Positions 7,546 through 15,958 of a stretch of DNA of 32,840 nt are shown here, piece by piece. The position numbers and the translations under genes are program-made. This DNA is from JBFWUW01 sp050247075 (GTDB lineage Bacteria > Planctomycetota > Planctomycetia > Pirellulales > JBFWUW01), in the NCBI GenBank assembly GCA_050247075.1, contig JBFWUW010000072.1:1-32840 (forward strand). Direction: 5' to 3'. The notes under the pieces were generated by a model. The model did no database searches. It was not told the origin of the DNA and worked only from the letters and a program-made list of their open reading frames with translations. Numbering within the stretch: position 1 is the stretch's first letter; the number at the start of each line of letters is the position of its first letter.

Positions 7546-8829
7546 ATGAAAACGCATTCTTTCTTGTTGCGCTATGGGTTTATTGCGGCGCTTGGCTTTT
7601 CGATTCAGGCCGCGGCAGGGGCGGAAAACTGGCCCCAATGGCGCGGTGCCAAGTTGGATGGCGTGAGCCAAGAGACCAATTTGCCAACCACCTGGAGCAA
7701 GACAGAGAACGTGGTTTGGCGGCTTCCGCTGGCAGGGCCGGCCGGCAGCACGCCAGCCATTTGGGGCGACCGTATCTTCTTGACGACGGCGGATGGTTCG
7801 GACCTGAAACTGCTGGGAATCAGCACGGCGGGCGAGAAGTTGTGGGAGCAGACCTTGGGCTCGGGCAATTCCACCGCCCGTGGCGATGAGGGCAATTCGG
7901 CGTCCAATTCCCCTTGCACCGATGGCAAACATGTGTGGGCCATGTTCACGACCGGCCCCTTGGGCTGTTACGACTTCGACGGCCACGAGGTTTGGAAGAT
8001 CGACCTGCAAGAGCGTTACGGAAAATTTAACATCGCTTTTGGCATGACCAGCACGCCGGTTTTGGATGGCGATCATCTCTATCTGCAATTGCTGCATACG
8101 GACGGCGCTTGGGTGGTCTGCCTGAATAAGGCCGATGGCCAAGAGGTTTGGAAGCACAACCGCCAGAGCGATGCCAAGGGCGAACCGCTGCACGCCTATG
8201 CCTCGCCCATGTTGTACCGCGACGGACAGCGAGAGTACCTGTTGACGCATGGGGCCGACTATATCGTGGCCCATCGCCTGACCGATGGTGAGGAAATCTG
8301 GCGCTGCGGCGGTATGAACCCGCCGCCCAATGGTGCTTATCGCCAGGATTTTCGTTTCGTGGCCTCTCCGTTGGCCGTGCCAGGGTTGATCGTGGTGCCA
8401 AGCTGCAAGAACGGCGTGGTGCTGGCATTGGACCCCGCGGCCAAGGGAAATATCACCGGCCAGTCTTCTTATCACCATTGGACGCATGACAAGACGCCCG
8501 ACGTACCCTCGCCGCTGTACCACGAAGGACTGGTTTATCTGTGCAGCGAGGGAGGAATTATGACCTGCCTGCACGCCAAGACGGGTAAACCGGCCTACAT
8601 CGACCAGCGCGTCCATGCGCAGCGCCATCGGGCGTCGCCGGTGTATGCCGACGGAAAAATCTATCTGACCGCCCGTGATGGCGTGGTGAGCGTGTTGCGG
8701 GCCGGCCCCGAGTTTGAATTGCTGGCCAGCAACGACTTGGAAGAGGGAATTTCAGCCTCGCCGGCCATTTCCGGAGGCAGGATTTATTTTCGCACCAACG
8801 AGTCGCTATTCGCGATTGGTGAAAAGTAG
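7546..8829 (+). CDS. Exported PQQ-like beta-propeller protein
   Basis: This 427-residue protein starts with a signal peptide (basic MKTHSFLLR, hydrophobic core to about 22, cleavage near AAAGAE). The mature protein opens with ENWPQWRG, the usual start of the planctomycete PQQ-like repeat family. Blades show the pattern of a strand, a short turn with DG or G, and a W: for example GEKLWEQ, GHEVWKIDL, GQEVWKHN and GEEIWRCGG, each about 50 residues apart. The fold is the eight-bladed propeller shared by quinoprotein dehydrogenases and BamB. No dehydrogenase-type catalytic residues could be identified, so an enzymatic role cannot be claimed; a scaffold or binding role in the periplasm is equally likely. 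GGAG and AGG motifs lie just before the ATG. A 300-bp repeat-bearing gap follows before a second, larger propeller protein. Confidence 0.88.
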   Translation: MKTHSFLLRYGFIAALGFSIQAAAGAENWPQWRGAKLDGVSQETNLPTTWSKTENVVWRLPLAGPAGSTPAIWGDRIFLTTADGSDLKLLGISTAGEKLWEQTLGSGNSTARGDEGNSASNSPCTDGKHVWAMFTTGPLGCYDFDGHEVWKIDLQERYGKFNIAFGMTSTPVLDGDHLYLQLLHTDGAWVVCLNKADGQEVWKHNRQSDAKGEPLHAYASPMLYRDGQREYLLTHGADYIVAHRLTDGEEIWRCGGMNPPPNGAYRQDFRFVASPLAVPGLIVVPSCKNGVVLALDPAAKGNITGQSSYHHWTHDKTPDVPSPLYHEGLVYLCSEGGIMTCLHAKTGKPAYIDQRVHAQRHRASPVYADGKIYLTARDGVVSVLRAGPEFELLASNDLEEGISASPAISGGRIYFRTNESLFAIGEK

Positions 8830-9129
8830 GCGGAACGTAAGAGGAGATTCATGACTGTTGTAGGAGGCGATTCCATCGCCGATGGGCCGGGCCAATGCCG
8901 ATCAAGTGGCGATGCAATCGCCTCCTGCAGGCCTTTGGCCGGGCGAATGCGCTTTTCGCTAAATCCTTTGTCCCGTATACTATGCAGGTAGTAGCCATGA
9001 CAACGCACCAGGATTTGCAAGTTGCATGATAGGCTGATTTCCCACTCGCCAAGGCCCGTTGAAATGGCGGAAGTGCGGGCCGGCCATCCATTATCAACGT
9101 CCATTTATTCCTTCCGCTGGACCCATCGG
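8830..9129. other. Intergenic gap with palindromic repeats
   Basis: This 300-bp gap between two propeller genes holds a pair of inverted palindromic repeats (8856-8929). A TATACT hexamer at 8976-8981 could be a -10 box, but no matching -35 element is visible 16-18 bases upstream. In-frame starts upstream of 9130 exist for the next gene (TTG 9022, ATG 9064), so part of this gap could be translated. Confidence 0.5.
8856..8929. repeat. Dispersed GGCGATnnnATCGCC palindromic repeat, inverted pair
   Basis: Two copies face each other: 8856-8883 and 8908-8929 (inverted, 20 of 22 matching bases). Each core is a 6-bp stem with a 3-nt loop, GGCGAT-TCC-ATCGCC and GGCGAT-GCA-ATCGCC, next to a purine-rich flank (GTAGGAG). 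The first copy matches 27028-27055 (minus strand) at 27 of 28 bases, which cannot be chance in a window of this size. This behaves like a REP-type dispersed palindrome. Confidence 0.85.
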
Positions 9130-11607
9130 ATGCGTCCTACCGACGCCGCAGTCAGGCGCGAGAAGGCCGGCCTACAGCCGAGCCGCCGCGTAGGACTCGC
9201 GATTTTGGCGCTCTTGGCCGTGCCCTGGGGGCTGCCCGACACGGCATTCGGCCAGTTTGGCGGGCGGTTTGAGCTTTCGGCCTCGATATCGCTGAACGAA
9301 GTCGATGGGGCCATTCAAACCCATCTGCAGCGCGTGCGGGCCTTTCAGGCCGACGGCCAATGGGGCGAAGCCGTAGAGACTTTGCGGCGTTTGATGGAAA
9401 GCTCTGGCGACCGCCTGATTGAATTTCAAGACCGGCGTTACATCACGCTGCAAGACTATTGCCAGGCCATTTTGGCTTCGCTGCCGGAGGAAGCCCTCGA
9501 CCTCTACCGCAACCAGGTCGATCCCCAAGCCCGCAAGTGGTACGAGGCGGGTATTGCCCAGCGCGATGAAAGCCTCCTCAAAAAAGTCGTAGAGCAGTCC
9601 TTGGTAAGCAAGTGGGGAGACGACGCCCTGTTGGCCCTGGGAGAAATCAGCCTGGAGCAAGGCCGCCCCTCCGAGGCCCGCGCCTGGTGGGAAAAACTGA
9701 TCGAGTATCCACCCGCGCTGGTGCCGGGCGATGTGTTTCAGAAAGTCCGCGGCAGCCTGGCCGATGAGAGCATCGACGCCCAATTAATCGACCAGTGGTA
9801 CGAAGCGGTGGAAACGGCCAATGGAATGGTGTACTACTTCCGCCGTAGCGAATTGCACGGCCTGACTCTGGCGGATAGCACCGCTTTGATCCGTTTTTGG
9901 CGGCGCGTGCAATTACCCCCCTGGCAATTGACGTTTCCCGACACCGACATTCCGCGGGCCGATATTCAGTCCAGGCTGGTGCTGGCCTCGGTCCTGGAAG
10001 GCTCGCCCCGCCGGGCCGAGTCGGGAATTGCCGAATTAGATCGGCTGTTTCCCGATGCCGCTGGCCGACTGGCGGGCCGCAAGGGACCATACGCCAAGAC
10101 ACTGCAAGACTTTTTGGAAAGCAGCCGCAAATGGCCGGCCGCGCCGTCGCCGGCCGGTTGGACAACCTTTGCCGGAAGTCCCTCGCGCAATACGGTTCCG
10201 TCGTATGACATTGATGTCGGCACGGTTCGTTGGCGGATGCCGCTGGAGAATGTAACCGTTGCGGACAATAGCGTCGCTCTGAATTTGCCTATACGGCAGC
10301 GGCGCGTGGCCGAGGACAATAATGTTCTGCTCAGCCATCACCCGGTGGTTTCGGGGAATCGCGTGTTTTATAAGGGACAGCACCAGATTTTTGGCGTTGA
10401 TCTACAATCGGGCAAGCCGTTGTGGCCCTCCATTCCTGGCCGACCCGAGGGCGAAATCTACGCCAACAAGATCGAACTAGAGATGCATTCCCGCGTGCGG
10501 TTTGCGCCGCTGGGCGTGGAGCGACACACCTTGACCGTGCATGGCGACCGCCTGTTCGCCCGGATGGGTTCGCCCGTCACCGGCACCATGGCCGAACCTT
10601 CCACGCGGAGCAGTTCGGGCTACGTGGTCTGCCTGGACCTGGCTAAGCAAGGCCGCCTGCTGTGGAACATTTCCGCCGACGACGAGAAGTGGGCCTTCGA
10701 GGGGACTCCGCTGTGCGATGGCTCGCGGGCCTACATTGCCATGCGGCGTAGCGACGTCCGCCCGCAGGCGCATGTGGCCTGTTTAGATGTGGAAACGGGG
10801 CGGATGCTGTGGCGTAGATTCATTAGTTCGGCCGAGACACCGGCCCACGGCATGGCCGACGAATGCACGCACAACCTACTGACGATGCACCACGACACCC
10901 TGTTTATCAACACTAATCTAGGGGCCGTGGCTGCGTTGGATGCGGCGGATGGTCGCGTCAAATGGCTGTACGCGTACCATCGCGTGGAGAGCGGCGACCT
11001 CAACCGTCCCGGCGGTCACATGTATCGCGATCTGACCCCCTGCCTGTACGACCGGGGCCGGCTGTTTGTCGCGCCGGCCGACAGCGAGCGGATCATCTGC
11101 CTCGACGCGCAAACCGGCGCGTTCTACTGGGACAAGCTGTTGTGGGCCCGCGGCCAGTATCACCCCGAGGACGCCATCCACTTATTGGGTGTGGCGAACG
11201 GCTATCTGGTGGCCAGCGGAGACCGCCTCTGGCGGATTCATGTAGAATCGGGCAAACTGCAAAACTACTGGCCGGAGGGGCCGACGCCGCGCGGCTATGG
11301 CCGCGGCCTGTTGGTCGATGACAAAATCTACTGGCCCACCCGCGAGCAGATTTTCGTCCTTAGCCAAACAACCGGCGTGCAAGTACAACAACCGATCAAC
11401 CTCAGCCAGCGTAACGTGTACGGCGGCAACCTGATTGCCACCGAGAATTGCCTGCTGATAGCCTCTATCTTCCCCCGCCAGGACGAAAGGCCGCCGCAGA
11501 GCGAACTGGTGGCCCTGGACCGCTTTAGCCAGATCGCGCCGATGGAGGAAATCCCCAATCCGCAAGCGGTGGTGCCGGGGGAGAGATTGAATTTGGTGGA
11601 GGATTGA
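9130..11607 (+). CDS. Large exported PQQ-like beta-propeller protein with helical N-terminal domain
   Basis: From the ATG at 9130 this protein has 825 residues; alternative in-frame starts are ATG 9064 and TTG 9022, and none has a strong ribosome site. The N-terminus is basic, followed by a hydrophobic stretch (VGLAILALLAVPWGLPDTAFGQ, about residues 20-42) that fits a signal peptide. Residues 50-330 are helical and repeat-like (QRVRAFQADGQWGEAVETL and LALGEISLEQGRPSEARAWW read as TPR-like units). Residues 340-810 form a PQQ/BamB-type propeller, with blades such as GKPLWPS, GRLLWNISADDEKW, GRMLWRRF, GRVKWLYAY and GAFYWDKL. This TPR-plus-propeller design is common in exported planctomycete proteins of unknown role. 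It ends 58 bp before moxR in the same direction, so it may be the first gene of the long unit downstream. No catalytic site could be named. Confidence 0.85.
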   Translation: MRPTDAAVRREKAGLQPSRRVGLAILALLAVPWGLPDTAFGQFGGRFELSASISLNEVDGAIQTHLQRVRAFQADGQWGEAVETLRRLMESSGDRLIEFQDRRYITLQDYCQAILASLPEEALDLYRNQVDPQARKWYEAGIAQRDESLLKKVVEQSLVSKWGDDALLALGEISLEQGRPSEARAWWEKLIEYPPALVPGDVFQKVRGSLADESIDAQLIDQWYEAVETANGMVYYFRRSELHGLTLADSTALIRFWRRVQLPPWQLTFPDTDIPRADIQSRLVLASVLEGSPRRAESGIAELDRLFPDAAGRLAGRKGPYAKTLQDFLESSRKWPAAPSPAGWTTFAGSPSRNTVPSYDIDVGTVRWRMPLENVTVADNSVALNLPIRQRRVAEDNNVLLSHHPVVSGNRVFYKGQHQIFGVDLQSGKPLWPSIPGRPEGEIYANKIELEMHSRVRFAPLGVERHTLTVHGDRLFARMGSPVTGTMAEPSTRSSSGYVVCLDLAKQGRLLWNISADDEKWAFEGTPLCDGSRAYIAMRRSDVRPQAHVACLDVETGRMLWRRFISSAETPAHGMADECTHNLLTMHHDTLFINTNLGAVAALDAADGRVKWLYAYHRVESGDLNRPGGHMYRDLTPCLYDRGRLFVAPADSERIICLDAQTGAFYWDKLLWARGQYHPEDAIHLLGVANGYLVASGDRLWRIHVESGKLQNYWPEGPTPRGYGRGLLVDDKIYWPTREQIFVLSQTTGVQVQQPINLSQRNVYGGNLIATENCLLIASIFPRQDERPPQSELVALDRFSQIAPMEEIPNPQAVVPGERLNLVED

Positions 11608-11665
11608 GAGAGGGAGTGTTCGGTGTTCAGTGTTCCGTTAAAAACATCAACTCGCGGTTGCAGCC

Positions 11666-12721
11666 ATGTCCCAAGAAGATGATGTCCAAGCCGTCCAAAA
11701 ACTGAACGAGGCGTTCCAACGCATTACGCGGGAACTCTCGAAAGTGATTGTCGGCCAGCAAGCCGTGATTGAGGAACTGCTAGTGGCGATGTTCGCCCGC
11801 GGGCACTGCCTGCTGGTGGGCGTGCCGGGCCTGGCTAAGACGCTGATGATTCGCACGCTGGCGGACACGCTGGCGCTCAAGTTCAGCCGTATCCAATTCA
11901 CGCCCGACCTAATGCCAGCCGACATCACCGGTACGGAAGTCATCCAAGAAGACAAGCAGTCGGGCACGCGGGCGTTTCGCTTTCTGGAAGGGCCGATCTT
12001 CGCCAACGTGATTTTGGCGGACGAAATCAACCGCACGCCCCCCAAGACCCAGGCCGCCCTGCTGGAAGCGATGCAAGAGCATCAGGTGACGGTCGGCGGC
12101 CGCCGCCACCAACTTGCCGAGCCATTCTTCGTACTGGCGACGCAAAACCCTATCGAACAAGAAGGAACGTACCCGCTGCCCGAGGCGCAGTTGGACCGTT
12201 TCATGTTTAATATCTATGTCGATTATCCCGACGAAGAGGAAGAGTTTGAGATCGTCAAGCGGACGACGGCGGACATCGACCACAAGCTAACGCCTACGCT
12301 GTCGGCGGATGACATCTTGAACTTGCAGCAGATCGTCCGCCGCGTTCCCGTGGCCGACCACGTTACCCGCTACGCGCTGAAGTTCACACGGCTAACGCGG
12401 CGAGAAAAAGGCGAGGTGCCCGACTTCATCAATGACTACGTCAGTTGGGGCGCCGGGCCGCGGGCCAGCCAGTATTTGGTGCTGGGTGCCAAGGCGCGGG
12501 CCGTATTGCACGGGCGGTATTACGTCAGTTGCGAGGACATCCGCGCGGTGGCCGCCCCCGTGTTGCGGCACCGCATCATGACCAACTTCAATGCCGAGGC
12601 GGAAGGCGTCAAGCCGGACGACATCATTCAGCGATTGATCAATCTAATCCCCATCGACGACGCCGAGACCGCGGCCCGTGGAAAACTACCAGAAGTATTT
12701 AGATCCGCAGACGCTGGCTAG
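11666..12721 (+). CDS. MoxR-family AAA+ ATPase
   Basis: This 351-residue cytoplasmic AAA+ ATPase of the MoxR group has Walker A GVPGLAKT (52-59), Walker B VILADE (115-120) followed by INRTPPKTQAALLEAMQE, sensor 1 in FVLATQNPIEQEGTYPLPEAQ, and the C-terminal AAA lid. MoxR proteins act as chaperones that remodel or insert cofactors into partner proteins, and they are nearly always encoded next to vWA-domain proteins, which act as their adaptors. Here the next three genes carry vWA or vWA-like domains. The last 44 bp overlap the DUF58 gene, so the two are translationally linked. The gap before moxR is 58 bp and shows no terminator. Family assignment is secure; the client protein is unknown. Confidence 0.96.
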   Translation: MSQEDDVQAVQKLNEAFQRITRELSKVIVGQQAVIEELLVAMFARGHCLLVGVPGLAKTLMIRTLADTLALKFSRIQFTPDLMPADITGTEVIQEDKQSGTRAFRFLEGPIFANVILADEINRTPPKTQAALLEAMQEHQVTVGGRRHQLAEPFFVLATQNPIEQEGTYPLPEAQLDRFMFNIYVDYPDEEEEFEIVKRTTADIDHKLTPTLSADDILNLQQIVRRVPVADHVTRYALKFTRLTRREKGEVPDFINDYVSWGAGPRASQYLVLGAKARAVLHGRYYVSCEDIRAVAAPVLRHRIMTNFNAEAEGVKPDDIIQRLINLIPIDDAETAARGKLPEVFRSADAG

Positions 12722-13583
12722 ATTGCAAGGGCTGGAACTGCGTGCCCGGTTGATTGTCGAAGGCTATGTCTCCGGCGTCCACCGCAGCCCGTTCCATGGC
12801 TTTTCCATCGAGTTCGCCGAGCATCGCGAGTACGCGCAAGGGGATGATCTGCGCTATGTCGATTGGAAAGTCTTCGGCAAGACCGACAAATTCTACCTCA
12901 AGCAGTACGAGGAAGAGACCAACCTGGTCAGTTACATGCTGTTGGACACCAGCGAGAGCATGCGCTACCAAAGCGCCGACGCGCCGCTGAGCAAGCTGGA
13001 ATACGCCAAGTGCATTGCCGCCTCGCTGTCGTACCTAATTCTGCAACAGCAAGACAGCGTGGGGTTGGTGACCTTCGATAGCGAAGTGAGGGCCTTGGTC
13101 CGATCGAGCAGCAATCCCTCGCACTTGCGGCAATTGCTGCACGTCATGGAAGGGGCCTCCGCCGACCGTAAGACCGCCACTGGCCCGATCTTCCACGACC
13201 TGGCCGAACGGTTGAAAAAGCGGGGCATCGTGCTGGTGCTGAGCGACCTGTTTGATGACGTGCCCGCCATGTTGGCCGGGCTAAAGCACTTTCGCCACCG
13301 CCGTCACGAAGTGGTAATCTTTCACGTCCTGGACCCGGCCGAGTTGGATTTCCCCTTTCGTAACATGACGATGTTTAAGGGGTTGGAGCAAATGTCGGAC
13401 ATGCTCGTCGATCCGCGGGCCTTGCGGCGGGCTTACCTGGACGAGTTCGGCAAGTTCGTGCAGTCGGTCAAGCGAGGCTGCCGCCAGCACCATATCGACT
13501 ACGTCCAGCTTCGTACCGATCAGTCGTTGGAAATTGCCTTATCGAGTTACCTGTCGTCGCGCATGGCGAGGACGAAGAGGTAG
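12678..13583 (+). CDS. DUF58 (vWA-like) protein, MoxR partner
   Basis: This 301-residue soluble protein starts at GTG 12678, inside the end of moxR. Its opening, ENYQKYLDPQTLARLQGLEL, and HGFSIEFAEHREY with GDDLRYVDWKVFGKTD (55-70) are the hallmark of DUF58 proteins. The vWA-like part follows, with a complete MIDAS-type D-T-S-E-S motif at residues 90-94 (LLDTSES), a metal-binding signature of vWA domains. LVLSDLFDD later supplies the fourth-strand aspartate. There is no signal peptide or membrane helix, in contrast to the membrane-bound BatA and BatB proteins of other phyla. By analogy it would dock to MoxR and couple ATP hydrolysis to the membrane vWA proteins encoded next. It is followed by a 158-bp gap filled with heptamer repeats. 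Confidence 0.94.
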   Translation: MENYQKYLDPQTLARLQGLELRARLIVEGYVSGVHRSPFHGFSIEFAEHREYAQGDDLRYVDWKVFGKTDKFYLKQYEEETNLVSYMLLDTSESMRYQSADAPLSKLEYAKCIAASLSYLILQQQDSVGLVTFDSEVRALVRSSSNPSHLRQLLHVMEGASADRKTATGPIFHDLAERLKKRGIVLVLSDLFDDVPAMLAGLKHFRHRRHEVVIFHVLDPAELDFPFRNMTMFKGLEQMSDMLVDPRALRRAYLDEFGKFVQSVKRGCRQHHIDYVQLRTDQSLEIALSSYLSSRMARTKR

Positions 13584-13591
13584 GTGAAAGC

Positions 13592-13714
13592 GTTTTCAGT
13601 TTTCAGTTTTCAGGAACATCCGTAGTTGCAAACAGCAGACGGCCAATCAAGAAGAACTGAAAACTGAAAACTAGAAACTGAAAACTAGAAACTGAAAACT
13701 AGAAACTGAAAACT
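13592..13714. repeat. Heptamer tandem array with inverted arm
   Basis: Positions 13659-13714 are eight back-to-back heptamers, GAAAACT or AGAAACT, mostly alternating. Positions 13592-13613 hold three copies of the same heptamer family in the opposite orientation (GTTTTCA), so the two blocks are inverted repeats (20 of 22 bases pair between 13592-13613 and 13657-13678). The array fills most of the gap between the DUF58 and BatA-type genes, inside an apparent operon. It has no stem plus T-run typical of an intrinsic terminator, but a transcript could fold into a long A/U-rich hairpin. Confidence 0.9.
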
Positions 13715-13741
13715 CCCCCAATCCAAAATCTAAAATCCCCA

Positions 13742-15958
13742 ATGCCCCCCTCCTTTCACCTTCTGGCCTTTACGCCGGCCAACCCCATGTTGCTATGGTG
13801 GTTGGCTGCCGCTGGCGCGCCGTTGGTGATTCACCTGCTGAACCGGCGGAAGTACCGCGAGGTGCCTTGGGCGGCCATGCAATATTTGCTGGCGGCCATC
13901 CGCAAGAATTCGCGGCGGATCCAGGTCGAGCAATTGATTTTGCTGCTAATCCGCATGCTGATTATTGCCTTGCTGGTCATGGCGGTGGCCGAGTTTTACA
14001 CGCAGTTTTTGGGCCGCAAGTTTGTGTCGGGCCGCCGCACGCACAAAGTGCTGGTGCTGGATGGCTCGTTCTCGATGGGCTACAAGCCCACCGACCGCAG
14101 CCGCTTCGACCGGGCCAAGGAACTGGCCGGGCAGATCGTCCAGGGGAGCTCCCAGGGAGACGCCTTCACGTTGGTCCTGCTCGGCTCTCCGCCGCGCAAA
14201 CTGGTCGCCACGCCGGTGTTTGAACGCGATGCCTTGCTCAAAGAGCTGGAAAACCTGGCACTGCCGCACGGCACCGCCGACCTGCCTGCCACGCTGGAAG
14301 CGGTCGAGGATGTCTTGCAAACCGCCCGTCGCGACCAACCGCGGTTGGAGCAAGAAGAGGTCTATTTTCTGACCGACCTGGGACGCGTTGGCTGGCTGCC
14401 CGACTTGCGTGGACCGGCGGAAACCGCCGCCTTTCGCGAGCGGGCGCAGCGGCTGGCCGAGCAAACCGCCCTATCGGTGATCGACGTGGGCCAATCTGGC
14501 GCGGATAATCTGGCGCTAGAGTCATTGCGCGTGGCCGATTCGTTCGCGTCGTTGGCCCGCGAGGTGACGCTGGAAGCCGAAGCCGTCAACCTGGGCCGCC
14601 AGCCGCGCCTGCATCAGTTGATCGAATACTTTGTCGACGACCGCCGCGCTGGAGAGGCATTTGTCGATCTTCCCCCAGGCGATCGGGCTACGGCGGCGTT
14701 TACTTATCGCTTTGATACGCCAGGCGACCATGTGGTGAAGGCGCAAATCGTCGGTGACCTGCTGGAGATTGACAACAACCGCTGGCTGTCGCTGGCGGTG
14801 CGGCGGTCGATCCGCGTGTTGTGCATCAATGGCAAGCCGGCGGGCGATGCCTTTGCCGGTGCGACCGACTACCTGGAGGTCGCCCTGGCACCCAAAAAGG
14901 ACGACGGCAACCCCAGCCTGGTTCTGCCGGAAGTCAAACTGGAAAGCGCCTTGCAAGAGATTGATCTGCGCAGCTACGACTGCGTCTTTCTGGCGAACGT
15001 GGCGCAGTTCACCGAGAGCGAGGCCCTGGTCTTGCAGGCATATCTAAAAGGGGGGGGCGGGCTGGTGTTCTTTCTGGGGGACCAGGTGCAGGCGGACAGT
15101 TACAACCAGCGGTTGGGGGGCGCGGGTGGCAACAGCGTGCGCGTCTTACCGGCCCAGATTGGCCCTTTAGTGGCCGAGGCGCAATACCTCTTCGACCCGT
15201 TGGAATACAAACACCCTATCGTGGCCCCGTTTCGCGGCCAAGAGCGGGCCGGCCTGTTAACGACCAATGTTTCCAAGTATTTTCGGCTGGTTCTGCCGGA
15301 GGAATCGAAGGCCCGCGTGGCGCTGGCCTTTGCCGGCGGGGCGGGCGGGGGCGACCCCGTGATCGTCGAGGAACAGATCGGGCAGGGCCGGGCGATTCTG
15401 GTCGCCACCTCGGCCGATGTGTCGTGGACCACCATGCCGATGTGGCCCAGTTACGTCCCCATCGTGCAAGAACTTGTCTCGGCCGCCATCAGCGGCCAGT
15501 CCGATGAACGCAACGTGACCGTGGGAACAAGCATCGGGGGTGCCTTGCGCGGCGCGGGACAAAACATCACCATCGACATTCTCACACCCGACGGCCAAAC
15601 CGAGCCTGCCCGTGCCGTCAACGATGGCGAGGGAGGCCGCTGGTCGTTTTCTGAAACATTTCTAAGCGGGCCTTATGCGGCCCGCCTCGGTTCGCCGTTT
15701 TCAAGCGCGGAGTTGTTCGCCGTCAATGTCGATACCGCCGAGAGCGATCTGGCCAAGCTGGAACTTGACGAACTGAAGGCCGATGTCTGGCCCGACATCG
15801 ACTTTGGCTACAGCACGGTCTGGCAAGATGTCGATGCCGAACCTTCCACCGATATCGCCCGCCGTGGCAGCCTCAGCCGGGCCTTTTTGTATCCGGTGCT
15901 GTTGTTGCTGTTGCTGGAACCGGTCTTGGCCTGGTGGTTTGGGAGGCAGCAGCCATGA
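13742..15958 (+). CDS. BatA-type membrane protein with vWA and amidotransferase-like domains
   Basis: This 738-residue inner-membrane protein begins with the BatA N-terminal module: a first helix with NPMLLWWLAAAGAPLVIHLLNRRKYREVPWAAM (residues 14-46) and a second helix at about 63-84. A vWA domain follows with an intact MIDAS D-G-S-F-S at 107-111 (VLVLDGSFSMGY). After a beta-rich middle comes a segment (about 350-560) with the look of a class-I glutamine-amidotransferase-like fold (IRVLCINGK, YDCVFLANV, LKGGGGLVFFLGDQV), without a convincing catalytic Cys. A last helix near 715-735 (YPVLLLLLLEPVLAWW) anchors the C-terminus. The large loop is therefore probably periplasmic. Its stop overlaps the ATG of the next gene by ATGA, indicating coupled translation. 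It resembles the BatA/BatB group; the role is inferred from context. Confidence 0.9.
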   Translation: MPPSFHLLAFTPANPMLLWWLAAAGAPLVIHLLNRRKYREVPWAAMQYLLAAIRKNSRRIQVEQLILLLIRMLIIALLVMAVAEFYTQFLGRKFVSGRRTHKVLVLDGSFSMGYKPTDRSRFDRAKELAGQIVQGSSQGDAFTLVLLGSPPRKLVATPVFERDALLKELENLALPHGTADLPATLEAVEDVLQTARRDQPRLEQEEVYFLTDLGRVGWLPDLRGPAETAAFRERAQRLAEQTALSVIDVGQSGADNLALESLRVADSFASLAREVTLEAEAVNLGRQPRLHQLIEYFVDDRRAGEAFVDLPPGDRATAAFTYRFDTPGDHVVKAQIVGDLLEIDNNRWLSLAVRRSIRVLCINGKPAGDAFAGATDYLEVALAPKKDDGNPSLVLPEVKLESALQEIDLRSYDCVFLANVAQFTESEALVLQAYLKGGGGLVFFLGDQVQADSYNQRLGGAGGNSVRVLPAQIGPLVAEAQYLFDPLEYKHPIVAPFRGQERAGLLTTNVSKYFRLVLPEESKARVALAFAGGAGGGDPVIVEEQIGQGRAILVATSADVSWTTMPMWPSYVPIVQELVSAAISGQSDERNVTVGTSIGGALRGAGQNITIDILTPDGQTEPARAVNDGEGGRWSFSETFLSGPYAARLGSPFSSAELFAVNVDTAESDLAKLELDELKADVWPDIDFGYSTVWQDVDAEPSTDIARRGSLSRAFLYPVLLLLLLEPVLAWWFGRQQP

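Noticed and set aside
8976..8981. TATACT as a -10 box for the large propeller gene
   Set aside because: No acceptable -35 hexamer lies 16-18 bases upstream, and the true start of the gene is uncertain.
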